Assembly (NCBI GenBank): GCA_036013505.1
Contig: CP107851.1
Span: forward strand, 496,001 to 560,000
DNA from: Streptomyces sp. NBC_00510
GTDB lineage: Bacteria; Actinomycetota; Actinomycetes; Streptomycetales; Streptomycetaceae
Length of the DNA stretch: 64,000 bases
Direction of reading: 5' to 3'
The position numbers and the translations under genes are program-made. Below the pieces are notes generated by a model that saw only the letters and a program-made list of their open reading frames with translations, made no database searches and was not told the origin of the DNA. This document shows positions 25,103 through 33,489 of this stretch, one piece after another; position 1 is the stretch's first letter, and each line of letters opens with the position of its first letter.

Positions 25103-26636
25103 CGGCCAACCCCGGCTTTCCCTCGTGGATGACAAAGGTCCGAGCGGTGGTCGCCGGCGCGCCGTGTTCGGTCACCGTCGCCACCGACCGGAAGTCGGCT
25201 GTGAGCTGCGACGGCGTGATGTGCGTACGGACGTAGCCGCGCCGATTGGAGTAGAAGCGCAGATGCGGGTTGAGCGATCCGTTGGGGATCGCCGTGGTGG
25301 CGCTTCCGTTGCCGGTGCTGGTGATGGAGGTGCAGACGAGTTCGGAGCCGATCGTCGCCGACGACGGATTGGCGTAGTCGGCCTTGAGGTCGTTGCCCCA
25401 CGACGCGTGCACGTCACCGGTGAGGACGACCGGGTTGCGTACGCCGCGGTCGATGATGCCCTGCTGGATCCGCGCCCGGCTGCCCCGGTACCCGTCCCAG
25501 GCATCCATGTTCATCGCACCCGCCGAGTTGACGTTGCGGGCGAAGAAGACCTGCTGGCCTATAAGGTCCCAGGTGCTCAGATGCTGGCCCATTCCGTCGA
25601 GCAACCATGCCTCCTGGGCCGCGCCGGTGATCGAACGGGCCGGCAGATCGGCGTCGGCGCAGACCTTCGTCCCGTCGCCACAGGCCTGGTCGTCGCGGAA
25701 CTGGCGGGTGTCGAGCATGTGGAACGTGGCCAGGGTGCCCCAGCGGACCCGGCGGTAGAGCTGGATGCCGTTGCCGGAGGGGGTCGCGGCGGCCCGCAGC
25801 GGCATGTTCTCGAAGTAGGCCTGGTACGCGGCGGTGCGACGCGCGGTCCACTGGGCCGCCGTCAACACGGGGCTGCTGTCGGCGCGCACCATGTTCGCGT
25901 AGTTGTTCTCCACCTCGTGGTCGTCCGGCACGACCAGCCACGGCGCGATCGCGTGCGCGGCCTGCAGGTCGGGGTCGCTGCGGTAGAGCGCATAGCGGCG
26001 GCGGTAGTCGGCCAGCGACACGATCTCGCTGCCGAGGTGCTGGCGCACGGCGCCGGCGGTGGCGCCGCCCTCGTAGATGTAGTCGCCCAGGTGCAGGATC
26101 AGGTCGGGGCGGTCGTCGGCCATGCGTCGGTAGGCGGTGTAGTAGCCCTGCTCGTAGTGGGCGCACGAGGCAAAGGCCATCGTGAAGTCTCGCCCGACCG
26201 TGTTCGGAGCCGGCGCGGTGCGGGTCCGGCCCACCGGGGAGACGAATCCCTGGGCCCGGAACCGGTAGTAGTACTCCGAGTCCGGGGCGAGTCCACCGGC
26301 CAGCACGTGCACCGCGTGGGCCTGTGCGTAGCGCGCGGTGGACGTACCGGAGCTGACGAGGGTGGTGAAGTTCGGGTTGGTCGACACCTGCCAGTCGACG
26401 GCGACGTCGGCGTTGGGCATGCCGCCCTGACCGTCCGCGTTGGTCGGTGTGGGAGCCAGACGCGTCCAGAGAACCACGCTGTTGTCGTCCGGTTCGCCGG
26501 AGGCGACACCGAGCGTGAAGGGGAAGGGAGCGGAGGCGGCGGCCGACGGCTGGGCCATCGCCCCGAGCTGGAGCGCTGCGACGCTCGCGGTGGTGAGCCC
26601 GCCTAGGATGAAGATGCGGCGACTGAGGTTGCTCAT
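25095..26636 (-). CDS. phoD: PhoD-type alkaline phosphatase/phosphodiesterase
   Basis: A 513-residue protein with the twin-arginine signal SRRIFILGGLTTASVAAL. A short N-terminal beta domain (about residues 40-130) precedes the PhoD catalytic domain. The metal and active-site motifs are present: FASCAHYEQG, LHLGDYIYEGG, VVPDDHEVENNYA, MLDTRQFRDDQ and VVLTGDVHASWG. It should hydrolyse phosphate esters outside the cell. The ATG at 26634-26636 starts right at the TAT region. A possible PHO-box half lies close upstream. The gene overlaps a secreted propeller gene at its end. Confidence 0.92.
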   Translation of the reverse strand: MSNLSRRIFILGGLTTASVAALQLGAMAQPSAAASAPFPFTLGVASGEPDDNSVVLWTRLAPTPTNADGQGGMPNADVAVDWQVSTNPNFTTLVSSGTSTARYAQAHAVHVLAGGLAPDSEYYYRFRAQGFVSPVGRTRTAPAPNTVGRDFTMAFASCAHYEQGYYTAYRRMADDRPDLILHLGDYIYEGGATAGAVRQHLGSEIVSLADYRRRYALYRSDPDLQAAHAIAPWLVVPDDHEVENNYANMVRADSSPVLTAAQWTARRTAAYQAYFENMPLRAAATPSGNGIQLYRRVRWGTLATFHMLDTRQFRDDQACGDGTKVCADADLPARSITGAAQEAWLLDGMGQHLSTWDLIGQQVFFARNVNSAGAMNMDAWDGYRGSRARIQQGIIDRGVRNPVVLTGDVHASWGNDLKADYANPSSATIGSELVCTSITSTGNGSATTAIPNGSLNPHLRFYSNRRGYVRTHITPSQLTADFRSVATVTEHGAPATTARTFVIHEGKPGLADA

Positions 26637-26655
26637 GGCCGCAGATGCTCGCGGG

Positions 26656-26666
26656 CGCAGGTGAAC
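26656..26666 (-). promoter_or_regulatory. PHO-box-like unit before phoD
   Basis: On the leftward strand the unit GTTCACCTGCG is a full match to the 11-base PhoP half-site consensus. Its neighbours on either side match poorly, although TGTCACTTGAC about 25 bases further upstream has the TCAC core. One good unit alone is weak evidence for PhoP control. The rest of 26667-26868 is intergenic. Confidence 0.35.
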
Positions 26667-26868
26667 TTCCCGCCCTGCGATGAGGACGGTCAAGTGACAT
26701 GACCACACCGCGAGTTGGTGGGTTTTTGTACGGTTATCGCGGGTGCTGGAGCTGGAACTCAGCCGCTGACCAGCCGTTGCGGTTCAGCCGCACTGTTCAC
26801 ATCCTCGGCGCCCGTTAACCACCCGTCCAAAGACGGCCCTGACACGCAACCCGTCCTTCATCTGCTGA

Positions 26869-27792
26869 CATGCCTCGACCCACCAGCAGCACGTCCTAAT
26901 CGCCGTCGCGATCAATACGGATCACCGCAATCCTGGGTACTTCCCCGACGTTGAGCTGCCCGCCCGCGTGACCGCGACGACCGATCCGGCCACCGCGCTG
27001 GGCGGTGCGGACTTCCTCGTGATCTCGATCCCCGCGCAGTCGCTACGGGCCAGTCTCGCCTCTTGGGCGCCGCGCATCGGGTCCGACACGGTGATCGTGT
27101 CGTTGATGAAGGGCATCGAGCGGGGCAGCGGCCTGCGGGCGAGTCAGGTCATCACCGAGGTGACCGGCGTGAGCGCGGACCGGGTCGTGGTACTCGCGGG
27201 CCCGAACCTCGCTCCCGAGATCATGGCTGGACAGCCCGCTGCCGCCACCATCACCTGCCCCGACGAGGACGCCGCCCGCCGCTTCCAGCAGGCGTGCCAC
27301 GGCCCCTCCTTCCCGCCCTACACCAGTACCGACGTGATCGGTTGCGAGCTAGGGGGCGCGGTGAAGAACGTCATCGGCCTCGCGGCCGGCATCGTCTCGG
27401 GCATGGGCTTGGGCGACAACGCTGTGGCCATGCTCATCACCCGCGGGCTCGCCGAGACCATCCGGCTGGCTACGGCTATGGGCGCCCACCCGGCCACCCT
27501 GGCCGGTATGGCGGGCACGGGTGACCTGGTGGCCACCTACGCCTCCCCCCTGTCCCGTAACCGCACTTTCGGCACCCACCTCGGGCGGGGCCTCAGTGTG
27601 GAACAGGCAGCGGCCGCCACTCGACAGACCACCGAGGGCGTCAAGTCTGCCGAAGCGGTCCTCGCCCTGGCTCATACCCACGGCGTCGAGATGCCGATCT
27701 CGGAAATCATCTACGACCTGCTCAACGAGAAGGTCACCCTCGACGAGGCTGCCGCCGCACTGATGCAGCGACCGCTCAAGCCCGAGCTCTGA
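26869..27792 (+). pseudogene. gpsA: Glycerol-3-phosphate dehydrogenase (GpsA) lacking its N-terminus
   Basis: From about 26899 the frame reads LIAVAINTDHRNPGYFPDVE and LPARVTATTDPATALGGADF, which matches GpsA from about residue 45 on. KGIER, AGPNLAPEI, GGAVKNVIGLAAGI with the catalytic lysine, GDLVATYASPLSRNRTFG and EGVKSAEAV are all intact. The GxGxWGTA nucleotide loop at the true N-terminus is absent: an in-frame TGA at 26866-26868 closes the frame and the first plausible start is a GTG at 26968. Without that loop NAD(P) binding should fail. The rest is unusually well kept for a dead gene. Confidence 0.75.
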
Positions 27793-28110
27793 CTTCCACG
27801 GAATCGTGCGCGCTCTGAACATCTGCCTTGTAAGCCTGGTGGTCAGGGTTGTCGAGGGTGTGCAGGTCAGAGCGGCTTTGAAGAGACCCCAGCTCAGCCA
27901 GTCATCGCGACTGCGGCCCCCCGTCGTTGACCGTGGCTGACCGCCTGATGTGGCACGGCTGTGGCACGGAACAAGTCCTGCGCGACCGGCAGGGAGGATG
28001 GCTTCTTCGTCTTCCTGAGCTGGGCCAGCATCCGCGAACAATGTGGTCGCCCTTTGCACACGACTGCCTCTACGCTCGCCGAAGCGGGATCGCGCGGTCC
28101 CGTAGGTTGC
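27793..28110. other. Spacer between truncated gpsA and the tRNA-like gene
   Basis: No gene recognised. Holds the first copy of the TGGCACGG tandem motif (listed separately). Confidence 0.35.
27951..27969 (+). repeat. Tandem TGGCACGG motif, copy 1
   Basis: TGGCACGGCTGTGGCACGG: two TGGCACGG units 11 bases apart. A copy with one change lies at 30017-30035. The pair brackets about 2 kb that includes the tRNA-like gene. It might mark recombinase arm sites or an old duplication; I cannot tell. Confidence 0.4.
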
Positions 28111-28232
28111 GGCGCCGTGGCAGAGCGGTCGATTGCGATCGTCGTCGGGGAGGTCCCTCCTACGACGATCAAGTGCGGGTCCGGGCGGCCCTTACCCTAC
28201 CCAGCCCGCGGGTTCGAATCCCGCCGGCGCCG
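28111..28232 (+). tRNA. Serine-type tRNA-like gene with abnormal anticodon arm
   Basis: A perfect 7-bp acceptor stem (28111-28117 with 28225-28231), T8 and G9, a D arm at 28120-28136 with the GCAG/TTGC stem and an AGCGGT-type loop, a perfect T arm at 28208-28224 with TTCGAAT, and G at the discriminator place are all canonical. D arm and discriminator resemble class II serine tRNAs. But the anticodon arm (28138-28169) has an 8-bp stem ATCGTCGT/ACGACGAT closing a 16-base loop, or 5 bp with a 22-base loop, and the variable part is 38 bases long. The anticodon cannot be assigned; a GGA (serine) triplet lies in the loop. No CCA is encoded. It may be a damaged tRNA. Confidence 0.5.
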
Positions 28233-28472
28233 CACCCGACCGTTCCCATCGGCACGAGCCGACAGCGTCAGGCCCGAGACAGCCGTATGTTCGGCGTGGT
28301 TGCTGATCCCTGACTTGTAAGTTCGGGCCAGGCTCCGTACGGACTGCCCGAAAGCCTCTGCACGGTAGGCCTCTGGTCGGTTCTCGGCCGTCCCGCTCTG
28401 CTGTCATCCGCTGGCGTTGATGTCAGCCGTGGATGTCAGAACCCTTCTGATCCGTAGCCCTGGCCACATCGG

Positions 28473-28946
28473 TCAGCGGTGGTCGTATCGGTCACTCTCA
28501 GGCCCCGGAGAGACGCTATCGGGCCGGATCGGTTGCTGGGGTTGCGGCACGGCACTGCTGTACTGCCTCCAGTTTGGAGCCCCCATGGAGCGTCCGAAGG
28601 AGGCCATCTCGCTCCGGAGCGCCTCCTGGTGTTCGGCGCTCAGCGTGATGGATGACTCCGCCATGTCCAGGAGAACGAGAGACGTGACCAGCAAGCCGCG
28701 CCACAGGCCTTGCAGCACCTCACTGTTGGTCCGAGAGTAGGCGTCGTACAGACCCTCCACGAACGCCCGGAACTCCGGCAGATCTACGTCACAGCCGCCT
28801 AGTCGGTCGTTTTCGATCAAGCCGCTCGGCAGTTCCAGATACTCCGCTGCGCTATGTGTAAGGGAGAAGTAGAGCCGACCACTGTGGTAGCCCGCGTCCC
28901 ATAGTGTCTCGTCGTCCAGTGCGTAGGGGTAGCTCAACGCCAACAT
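28473..28946 (-). CDS. DUF6086-like protein
   Basis: A 157-residue frame from the ATG at 28944-28946. PYALDDETLWDAGYHSGRLY, EYLELPSGLIENDRLGGCDV and LPEFRAFVEGLYDAYSRTNS agree with small actinobacterial proteins of the DUF6086 group, in which a tryptophan-containing N-terminus, LPSGI and a helical C-terminus recur. The last 40 residues are proline-rich and probably run-on. The frame is open further upstream, so the start may be slightly earlier. The function is not established; immunity or toxin-linked contexts have been suggested for such small DUF proteins, which I cannot verify here. Confidence 0.5.
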   Translation of the reverse strand: MLALSYPYALDDETLWDAGYHSGRLYFSLTHSAAEYLELPSGLIENDRLGGCDVDLPEFRAFVEGLYDAYSRTNSEVLQGLWRGLLVTSLVLLDMAESSITLSAEHQEALRSEMASFGRSMGAPNWRQYSSAVPQPQQPIRPDSVSPGPESDRYDHR

Positions 28947-29259
28947 CCCATTTTCGCATCGATAGCTTTGACCATGGTGTTTGTCGTCACTCCCCCGTGA
29001 TCTCCGTCCGCTGGCATCCGCCGGTGAACTGAGATGTTCAAAGCCGTCGATGTCAGGCACAGATGTCGGCCCCGGGCACCTGGTTCCGGACAGTGAACAC
29101 CCTGCCAGGTCCATGCTGACCTGCGCGATGGGTCGTAAGCCCTTCTCCCCTGCTGAAGGTCGCCAGCAGCGCGGCAAGCAACCCAACCACCATCGCGGCG
29201 AACAGCCGCGGCTTCCTCCAGCCTGGTCCGGAAGCCTGGCGATTCAACTCCCACATGAA
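28947..29259. other. Stretch with decayed coding sequence
   Basis: The leftward frame has a hydrophobic segment, RLFAAMVVGLLAALLATFS, near 29160-29220, which could be a lost membrane helix, but no full gene. No family recognised. Confidence 0.3.
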
Positions 29260-29375
29260 CATCAGACCGCCGCTCAGGCCCAACGCATCCCGCAGCAGGC
29301 TCCAGCTCGCCGAGGGCCTCCACGCCGGCGTAGCCGGCGCCGACGAAGACGAAGGTCAGGGCGGCCTCGCAAGCC
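29260..29375 (-). pseudogene. Fragment of an NAD(P)/FAD oxidoreductase (NDH-2-like)
   Basis: The leftward frame has ALTFVFVGAGYAGVEALGEL, a dinucleotide-binding GxGxxGxE motif exactly as in type II NADH dehydrogenases. The flanks do not continue the fold, so about 30 codons survive from the middle of such a gene. Confidence 0.5.
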
Positions 29376-29573
29376 CGATCCCCGCGATGCGAACTATGTG
29401 CATGGCGGTCGCTGAGGTCTCCTGGCCCGGCCAGGATGGCAGTAGCGGGCAAGGAAGGTTATCGACGGCCGTCGCGGTTGCTGTACTTCGTTGCTGTACG
29501 GGACCGTGAAGTTCAGACGCAACTGATGATGCGAAGTATTTAGCGCCGGCACTCGGGCGGCGCGCCGGGCCCG

Positions 29574-29807
29574 CTACTCGTGGCCGCTGGCATCACCGAC
29601 AGATGTCCCGCCGTCGTTCCTGGTAGCGCGGACCCGGTCGACCACAATTCCGCCGAGTGCAACAAGGAAGCAGGCCGCGCCTACTCCGAGCCCCAACCGC
29701 AGCAGCAGCGGCCGACCACCGCTCAGCGCGCGGGCTCCGAACCAGATCGCTCCGGCTGTGAGCCCCAGACCTGGCAACCACCATCTATCGCCTTGGACTT
29801 CCGCCAT
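29574..29807 (-). CDS. Small membrane protein
   Basis: Seventy-seven residues from the ATG at 29805-29807 with GAGGAG close upstream. Two hydrophobic spans, about residues 10-26 (LPGLGLTAGAIWFGARA) and about 34-56 (LLRLGLGVGAACFLVALGGI), are separated by a short basic loop. The tail is polar. No family recognised and no clear partner nearby. An earlier start at 29876 is possible but has no ribosome site. Confidence 0.5.
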   Translation of the reverse strand: MAEVQGDRWWLPGLGLTAGAIWFGARALSGGRPLLLRLGLGVGAACFLVALGGIVVDRVRATRNDGGTSVGDASGHE

Positions 29808-30016
29808 CGCGCTCTCCTCGACCTTGTGCACGGTGATCGCATTATGGATCACCGCGACTTGTCTCGCTACGGGCACGCGCTGGCCAGGACCTTGCGACGC
29901 CCGCTTTAGGAGCGAGGTGGGCGATCACCGGCCTGATCTGTGGTTCCTTGCCCTGGGCGGAGTCCGACGCCACGTCCTCCTGCACACCCCGGTTCCCTGT
30001 GAGTCCCCGTCCGTTC

Positions 30017-30035
30017 TGGCACGGATGTGGCACGG
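30017..30035 (+). repeat. Tandem TGGCACGG motif, copy 2
   Basis: TGGCACGGATGTGGCACGG, differing from the copy at 27951 by one base. It ends 8 bases before the 3' end of the convergent gene at 30043. Confidence 0.4.
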
Positions 30036-30042
30036 CAGCGGA

Positions 30043-30690
30043 TCAGATGGTTTCCAGCACCGCGGCGGGGAGTGACTCGTCCAAAATTCGCTTGCGGGAC
30101 AAAGAGAGGCCGAAGCGCCGCTGGATTGCCTCCAGTGCGGTGCGGTGTACGTCGCGACGGGGCAAGGTCTCGTCAGGTAGGCCGGCAACGCTGAGCATCT
30201 CCTCCATGGAGGAGGCCACCTCCGGGTCCCCGGCGACACCGTCGTAGCCCCACGAACTGTCCAGATGAAGGTTGAAGGCGCACATCGGGCGCACATCGTG
30301 GAAGTAGGCGAACGTCGGCGGTACTGGCTTGCCGTTCTCCTCTTCGTACTCAAGAGTGAACAGATGGACGCCGCCGCGTGCGACTGGAGCGACGTTGCCG
30401 AACTCCGCCTGCCAGGCTCCATATTTGACTACAAATGAGAACTCCTCACTCTCGCTGTAACGCAGGCCGATAGTGTCGAAGACGCTCCTCCCGTATGCGT
30501 CCTCCAGCACCTCTCCCAGTTGTGTGCCCGTGAGGTCCCCCAGGTTACGTGCGGTGCGCTGAGGCCCCAACACGGTCGCGGTGAGGCGCGAAACCAGTTC
30601 TTCGGCTCCGAGACCGCGGGCCAATGTCACGCTGTAGCCCCCGAAGGCGATGGACTGGGGTGCGGCAAGCCACGCTATTCCATCGGTCAT
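30043..30690 (-). CDS. DUF6461-like hypothetical protein
   Basis: A 215-residue protein from the ATG at 30688-30690. WLAAPQSIAFGGYSVTLARG and LGAEELVSRL near the N-terminus resemble DUF6461 proteins, which start with a W-type helix, then a strand with TLVRG and a PEELL helix. A second half with VHLFTLEYEEENGKPVPPTF and CAFNLHLDSSWGYDG completes an alpha/beta fold. No enzyme motif was seen and no export signal. An alternative ATG nine bases upstream is equally possible since neither start has a good ribosome site. Confidence 0.5.
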   Translation of the reverse strand: MTDGIAWLAAPQSIAFGGYSVTLARGLGAEELVSRLTATVLGPQRTARNLGDLTGTQLGEVLEDAYGRSVFDTIGLRYSESEEFSFVVKYGAWQAEFGNVAPVARGGVHLFTLEYEEENGKPVPPTFAYFHDVRPMCAFNLHLDSSWGYDGVAGDPEVASSMEEMLSVAGLPDETLPRRDVHRTALEAIQRRFGLSLSRKRILDESLPAAVLETI

Positions 30691-30899
30691 AGTGACCATC
30701 GTGGCGCATCGCGACAGGTGCAGCGTCCCTAAGGCCATCTCCGTCTCTATGCCGAATCGGCGCTCCTGCTGGATCAGCCTCACCTGGGTGGCTGGGTCAC
30801 CTTGCCCTCGTCCCTACCCGAATCCGGGCAACTGATTCCCCGGTGACTTCCGCTCGCCCGGCGTCAAGGTTGGCGTAGCGGCTTTGCACGGGAGCTGCC

Positions 30900-31271
30900 A
30901 TGGGGCGAGAGATCGGGGCCCGTACGCTGGCCGCGATCGGCTTGGATATCCGCTTGATGCAGGCGGTCCTCAACGACCTCGGTCAGCGAGCTGTTGAAGG
31001 ACGCCCCGTGGAGGCCGGCCAGGAACGGGACGACGTCGCAAGCATGCCTGTCGCGCTCAGGCCCGTCGACTACCGCTGGTACAAGGCGTTCTTCGGCGCC
31101 GCGATCGGCTACTACCGCAAGCCGCCCTTCCCCTTCCTCCAAGTCGTCTGGCCAAACCGCGACGGAGCCTGCCCCTGGCAGCCCGGTGGGGAAGACCTCA
31201 TGAATCTCCAACTCATGCTGGAACTACACCCCGATAAACACCCCGACGGGGTATGGACGCAGGACCTGTAA
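30900..31271 (+). CDS. DUF4262-family protein, short at the N-terminus
   Basis: A 123-residue frame. LAAIGLDIRLMQAVLNDLGQ, RPVEAGQERDDVASMPVALR and YKAFFGAAIGYYRKPPFPFL plus QVVWPNRDGACPWQPG match DUF4262, whose members carry these blocks in the same order. Typical members begin about 35 residues earlier with a GWAV/AYTVGL segment, which is absent, so the N-terminus was probably lost. GGGAG precedes the ATG, so the short form could still be made. Function unknown. Confidence 0.6.
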   Translation: MGREIGARTLAAIGLDIRLMQAVLNDLGQRAVEGRPVEAGQERDDVASMPVALRPVDYRWYKAFFGAAIGYYRKPPFPFLQVVWPNRDGACPWQPGGEDLMNLQLMLELHPDKHPDGVWTQDL

Positions 31272-31423
31272 ACGTCTTTTCCTACGCGATCTCATTCACG
31301 GCGTCTCCACCAGGATCTACAACACCGTTGGGCCCGGGTCCTGAACGTGACGCCCGTGGTCGGTGTGTAGAGGCTTTGGGCGGGAGCTGGCATGGGGCGA
31401 GGGACATCTCATGTCGTTGCAGG

Positions 31424-32011
31424 TCAAGTTTGAGCGTCAGGCTGCCGGGGTTGGCGAGGTGGCGAAGGCTCGGTTGGGGCACCGTCAGTTCTGGACCTAG
31501 CCCGTTGGTCCACGGCGTAGGTCTGCGAACCCGCACGCAGGTTGGCCTGCGCCCTGCGGTAGGCGCGGCGGCTGGGCACCTCTGCCTGGGTGTTCTGCGC
31601 ATCACGGCGGGCGGTCAGCGCGGCGAGCGCCTCACGAGCCTCCCCGAGGGGCCAGTCCGGCAGGTCGATCTCCCGGTGCTGCCGTGCGGCCGTCTGGATC
31701 TCCAGGTAGGCGTTGGCGGAGGCTGCCGCCTGCCCTGCCCGCTGCGGCGCGTTGACCGTGGTGAGTACCGCGCCCAGGCCTGCCGAGACCAGGGCGAGGA
31801 TGCCGGCGGGAGTGCCGCCTGTGGACTCCACCAGCGCGGTCGTTCCCGCGACTGCCGCGAGCAGAGTAGCCGGAACGCCCAGCAGCCAGTGCAGGGCCCT
31901 CCAACGCTTGGCCTCCTCGAACTGCGTCTGGGCGCTGTACATCGCGCTCTCCTCCAGCCGCCGGAACTCCGCTTCGAACGCGCGCCGGTGGACGTCGCCA
32001 CCGGCGGTCAT
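31424..32011 (-). CDS. SLATT-like two-TM protein
   Basis: A 195-residue frame from the ATG at 32009-32011. A charged helix (EAEFRRLEESAMYSAQTQFE) leads into two membrane spans, about residues 42-60 (WLLGVPATLLAAVAGTTAL) and about 67-83 (AGILALVSAGLGAVLTT). A long cytoplasmic helix follows (AASANAYLEIQTAARQHREI onward). This two-helix hairpin with flanking coiled helices is the layout of SLATT effector domains, first described beside SMODS nucleotidyltransferases and SLOG proteins in defence loci. The last 30 residues look like run-on. It is the last gene of a five-gene leftward set. An upstream TTG start next to the preceding stop is possible. Confidence 0.6.
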   Translation of the reverse strand: MTAGGDVHRRAFEAEFRRLEESAMYSAQTQFEEAKRWRALHWLLGVPATLLAAVAGTTALVESTGGTPAGILALVSAGLGAVLTTVNAPQRAGQAAASANAYLEIQTAARQHREIDLPDWPLGEAREALAALTARRDAQNTQAEVPSRRAYRRAQANLRAGSQTYAVDQRARSRTDGAPTEPSPPRQPRQPDAQT

Positions 32012-32107
32012 GTCCGTACCTGAGGGGGGAACTGGTTGGGCGTCAGCGGTGTCCACCTGTCCACGGTATCCGCCGGACCGCATCCTCCGGAGCCCGTACG
32101 CCAAGGC

Positions 32108-33463
32108 TTATTCGGGGAGTTCGGCGTCGTACGCGGCGAGCGCCGTGTGCGCGGGATGGTGCCGGTGCAGACCGTCGATCATCTCGTGCCAACGGGTGCT
32201 CCCGATGAGCTCGTTGGCGTGCAGCGAAGCCCGGAGTTCCGCGAGCGGGACTCGGTCGAGGAAGGGCAGGGCGAGCGGCGGGGCGTCCAGACCGATGTCG
32301 AACTGCCCGTCCGGGACGGGCACGGTGAGGAAGCCGTTCCAGCCGGAACCGGCCCGGTCCAGCACCATCCAGTACCGGGCGGGAACGCCCGCCCCGGCGG
32401 TTCCCCGGACGGGGTTCATCCGCACCGGGTAACAGAGTGGCCCATCCTGCGCTACGGATCTGACGGGTGCGGTCCCGTCGTCGTCGATCGCCAGCTCGAC
32501 GTCCACCATGCCGTCCCGTGTCACCGCCACCTCGGCGGTCAGCGGTCGTTCGCGCAGGGTGACCACCCGCTCGTCCTCGTCCTCCAGCTCCCCCGAGGAG
32601 GCGAGCAGGACGAACTCGGAGTCGAGACGCACCGTCAGGGACAGATCCACGAAGACGGTCGCGGGGCCGGTCAGTCGGGTGCCGGCCAGCCGGGCACCGT
32701 GACGGAGTGCTGGGTCAGCACCGAGCCGTTCGGCCAGCGCGGCGAGCGCCGACCTGGTGGAGGCCGGCAGGCGCGCCAGGTCCGCCGTGAGCAGCCCGGT
32801 GAGCAGGGCGGCCGCCTCACGCCCGAACCAGAGGCCGCCCCGGTCGCCGCGCAGTCCGGCTTCGAGTACCGACAGCGGACCGGCGAGCGAGGTGGCGGCC
32901 GGCGTGAACCAGTGGCGCAGCTCACGCGCCTCCGGCGCCCTCACGACGCCTTTCGCGGACGAGGGCGGCGTACCAACGGGATGGAGCAGCGCGGCGACGG
33001 AGTGCGCGGCGGCCTCGACCCGGTTCCATGGCAGACAGTGGAAGAGGGCCGCGGGAGCCGCGGTCTCCCGGTCGAGGCGGTGCAGCAGGAGGTAGCGCAG
33101 TTCCAGACTCTCCGCCCGCAGCTGTGCCACGGTCCGGGGATCGGCCGGGACGGCGGTCCAGGACTCCTCAAGTCTCGCGACCAGACCCACGCCGTCCTCC
33201 GTGACGGGCAGCGGCCTGCCGAAGTCGTCCAGTTCGACCACCAGGGAGCCGTCCGGGGCCCGCAGGGCGAGCGCCGGGACGGGTGCTCCGTTCCGGCCGA
33301 CGGTCACGCTCGTCCGTGCCCAGGCGGCGGTACTGAACCGGCTCATCTCCCGAGCGTCGGCCCGCTCGTTGCCGTCGTTGATCCGTCCCAGGGACACGGG
33401 AGCACCTGGCGCACCCGGTTCCAGGCGAGCGATCCAGCTGCTCAGCGGGCGGTGCACGGCCAT
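32108..33463 (-). CDS. Unknown protein of the five-gene set
   Basis: A 451-residue soluble protein with a strong GGAGGAGG ribosome site before the ATG at 33461-33463. No family was recognised. The N-terminal 100 residues mix strands and turns; 130-280 are helical (RAESLELRYLLLHRLDRETA, LFHCLPWNRVEAAAHSVAAL); the C-terminal part is beta-rich with acidic strands (LDSEFVLLASSGELEDEDER and VTRDGMVDVELAIDDDGT). It contains no P-loop, helix-turn-helix or membrane span. It follows the nucleotidyltransferase gene by 26 bases, so a shared function is likely. Confidence 0.75.
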   Translation of the reverse strand: MAVHRPLSSWIARLEPGAPGAPVSLGRINDGNERADAREMSRFSTAAWARTSVTVGRNGAPVPALALRAPDGSLVVELDDFGRPLPVTEDGVGLVARLEESWTAVPADPRTVAQLRAESLELRYLLLHRLDRETAAPAALFHCLPWNRVEAAAHSVAALLHPVGTPPSSAKGVVRAPEARELRHWFTPAATSLAGPLSVLEAGLRGDRGGLWFGREAAALLTGLLTADLARLPASTRSALAALAERLGADPALRHGARLAGTRLTGPATVFVDLSLTVRLDSEFVLLASSGELEDEDERVVTLRERPLTAEVAVTRDGMVDVELAIDDDGTAPVRSVAQDGPLCYPVRMNPVRGTAGAGVPARYWMVLDRAGSGWNGFLTVPVPDGQFDIGLDAPPLALPFLDRVPLAELRASLHANELIGSTRWHEMIDGLHRHHPAHTALAAYDAELPE

Positions 33464-33489
33464 CACGTCCTCCTCCTGGGCCGTGCCCA

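Noticed and set aside
28111..28232. Selenocysteine tRNA
   Set aside because: The acceptor/T-arm arrangement is an ordinary 7+5 bp, the D stem is 3-4 bp and no TCA anticodon can be placed.
31253..32023. + strand 256-codon frame opposite the SLATT-like gene
   Set aside because: Lacks motifs, while the leftward frame has two clean membrane spans and coiled helices.
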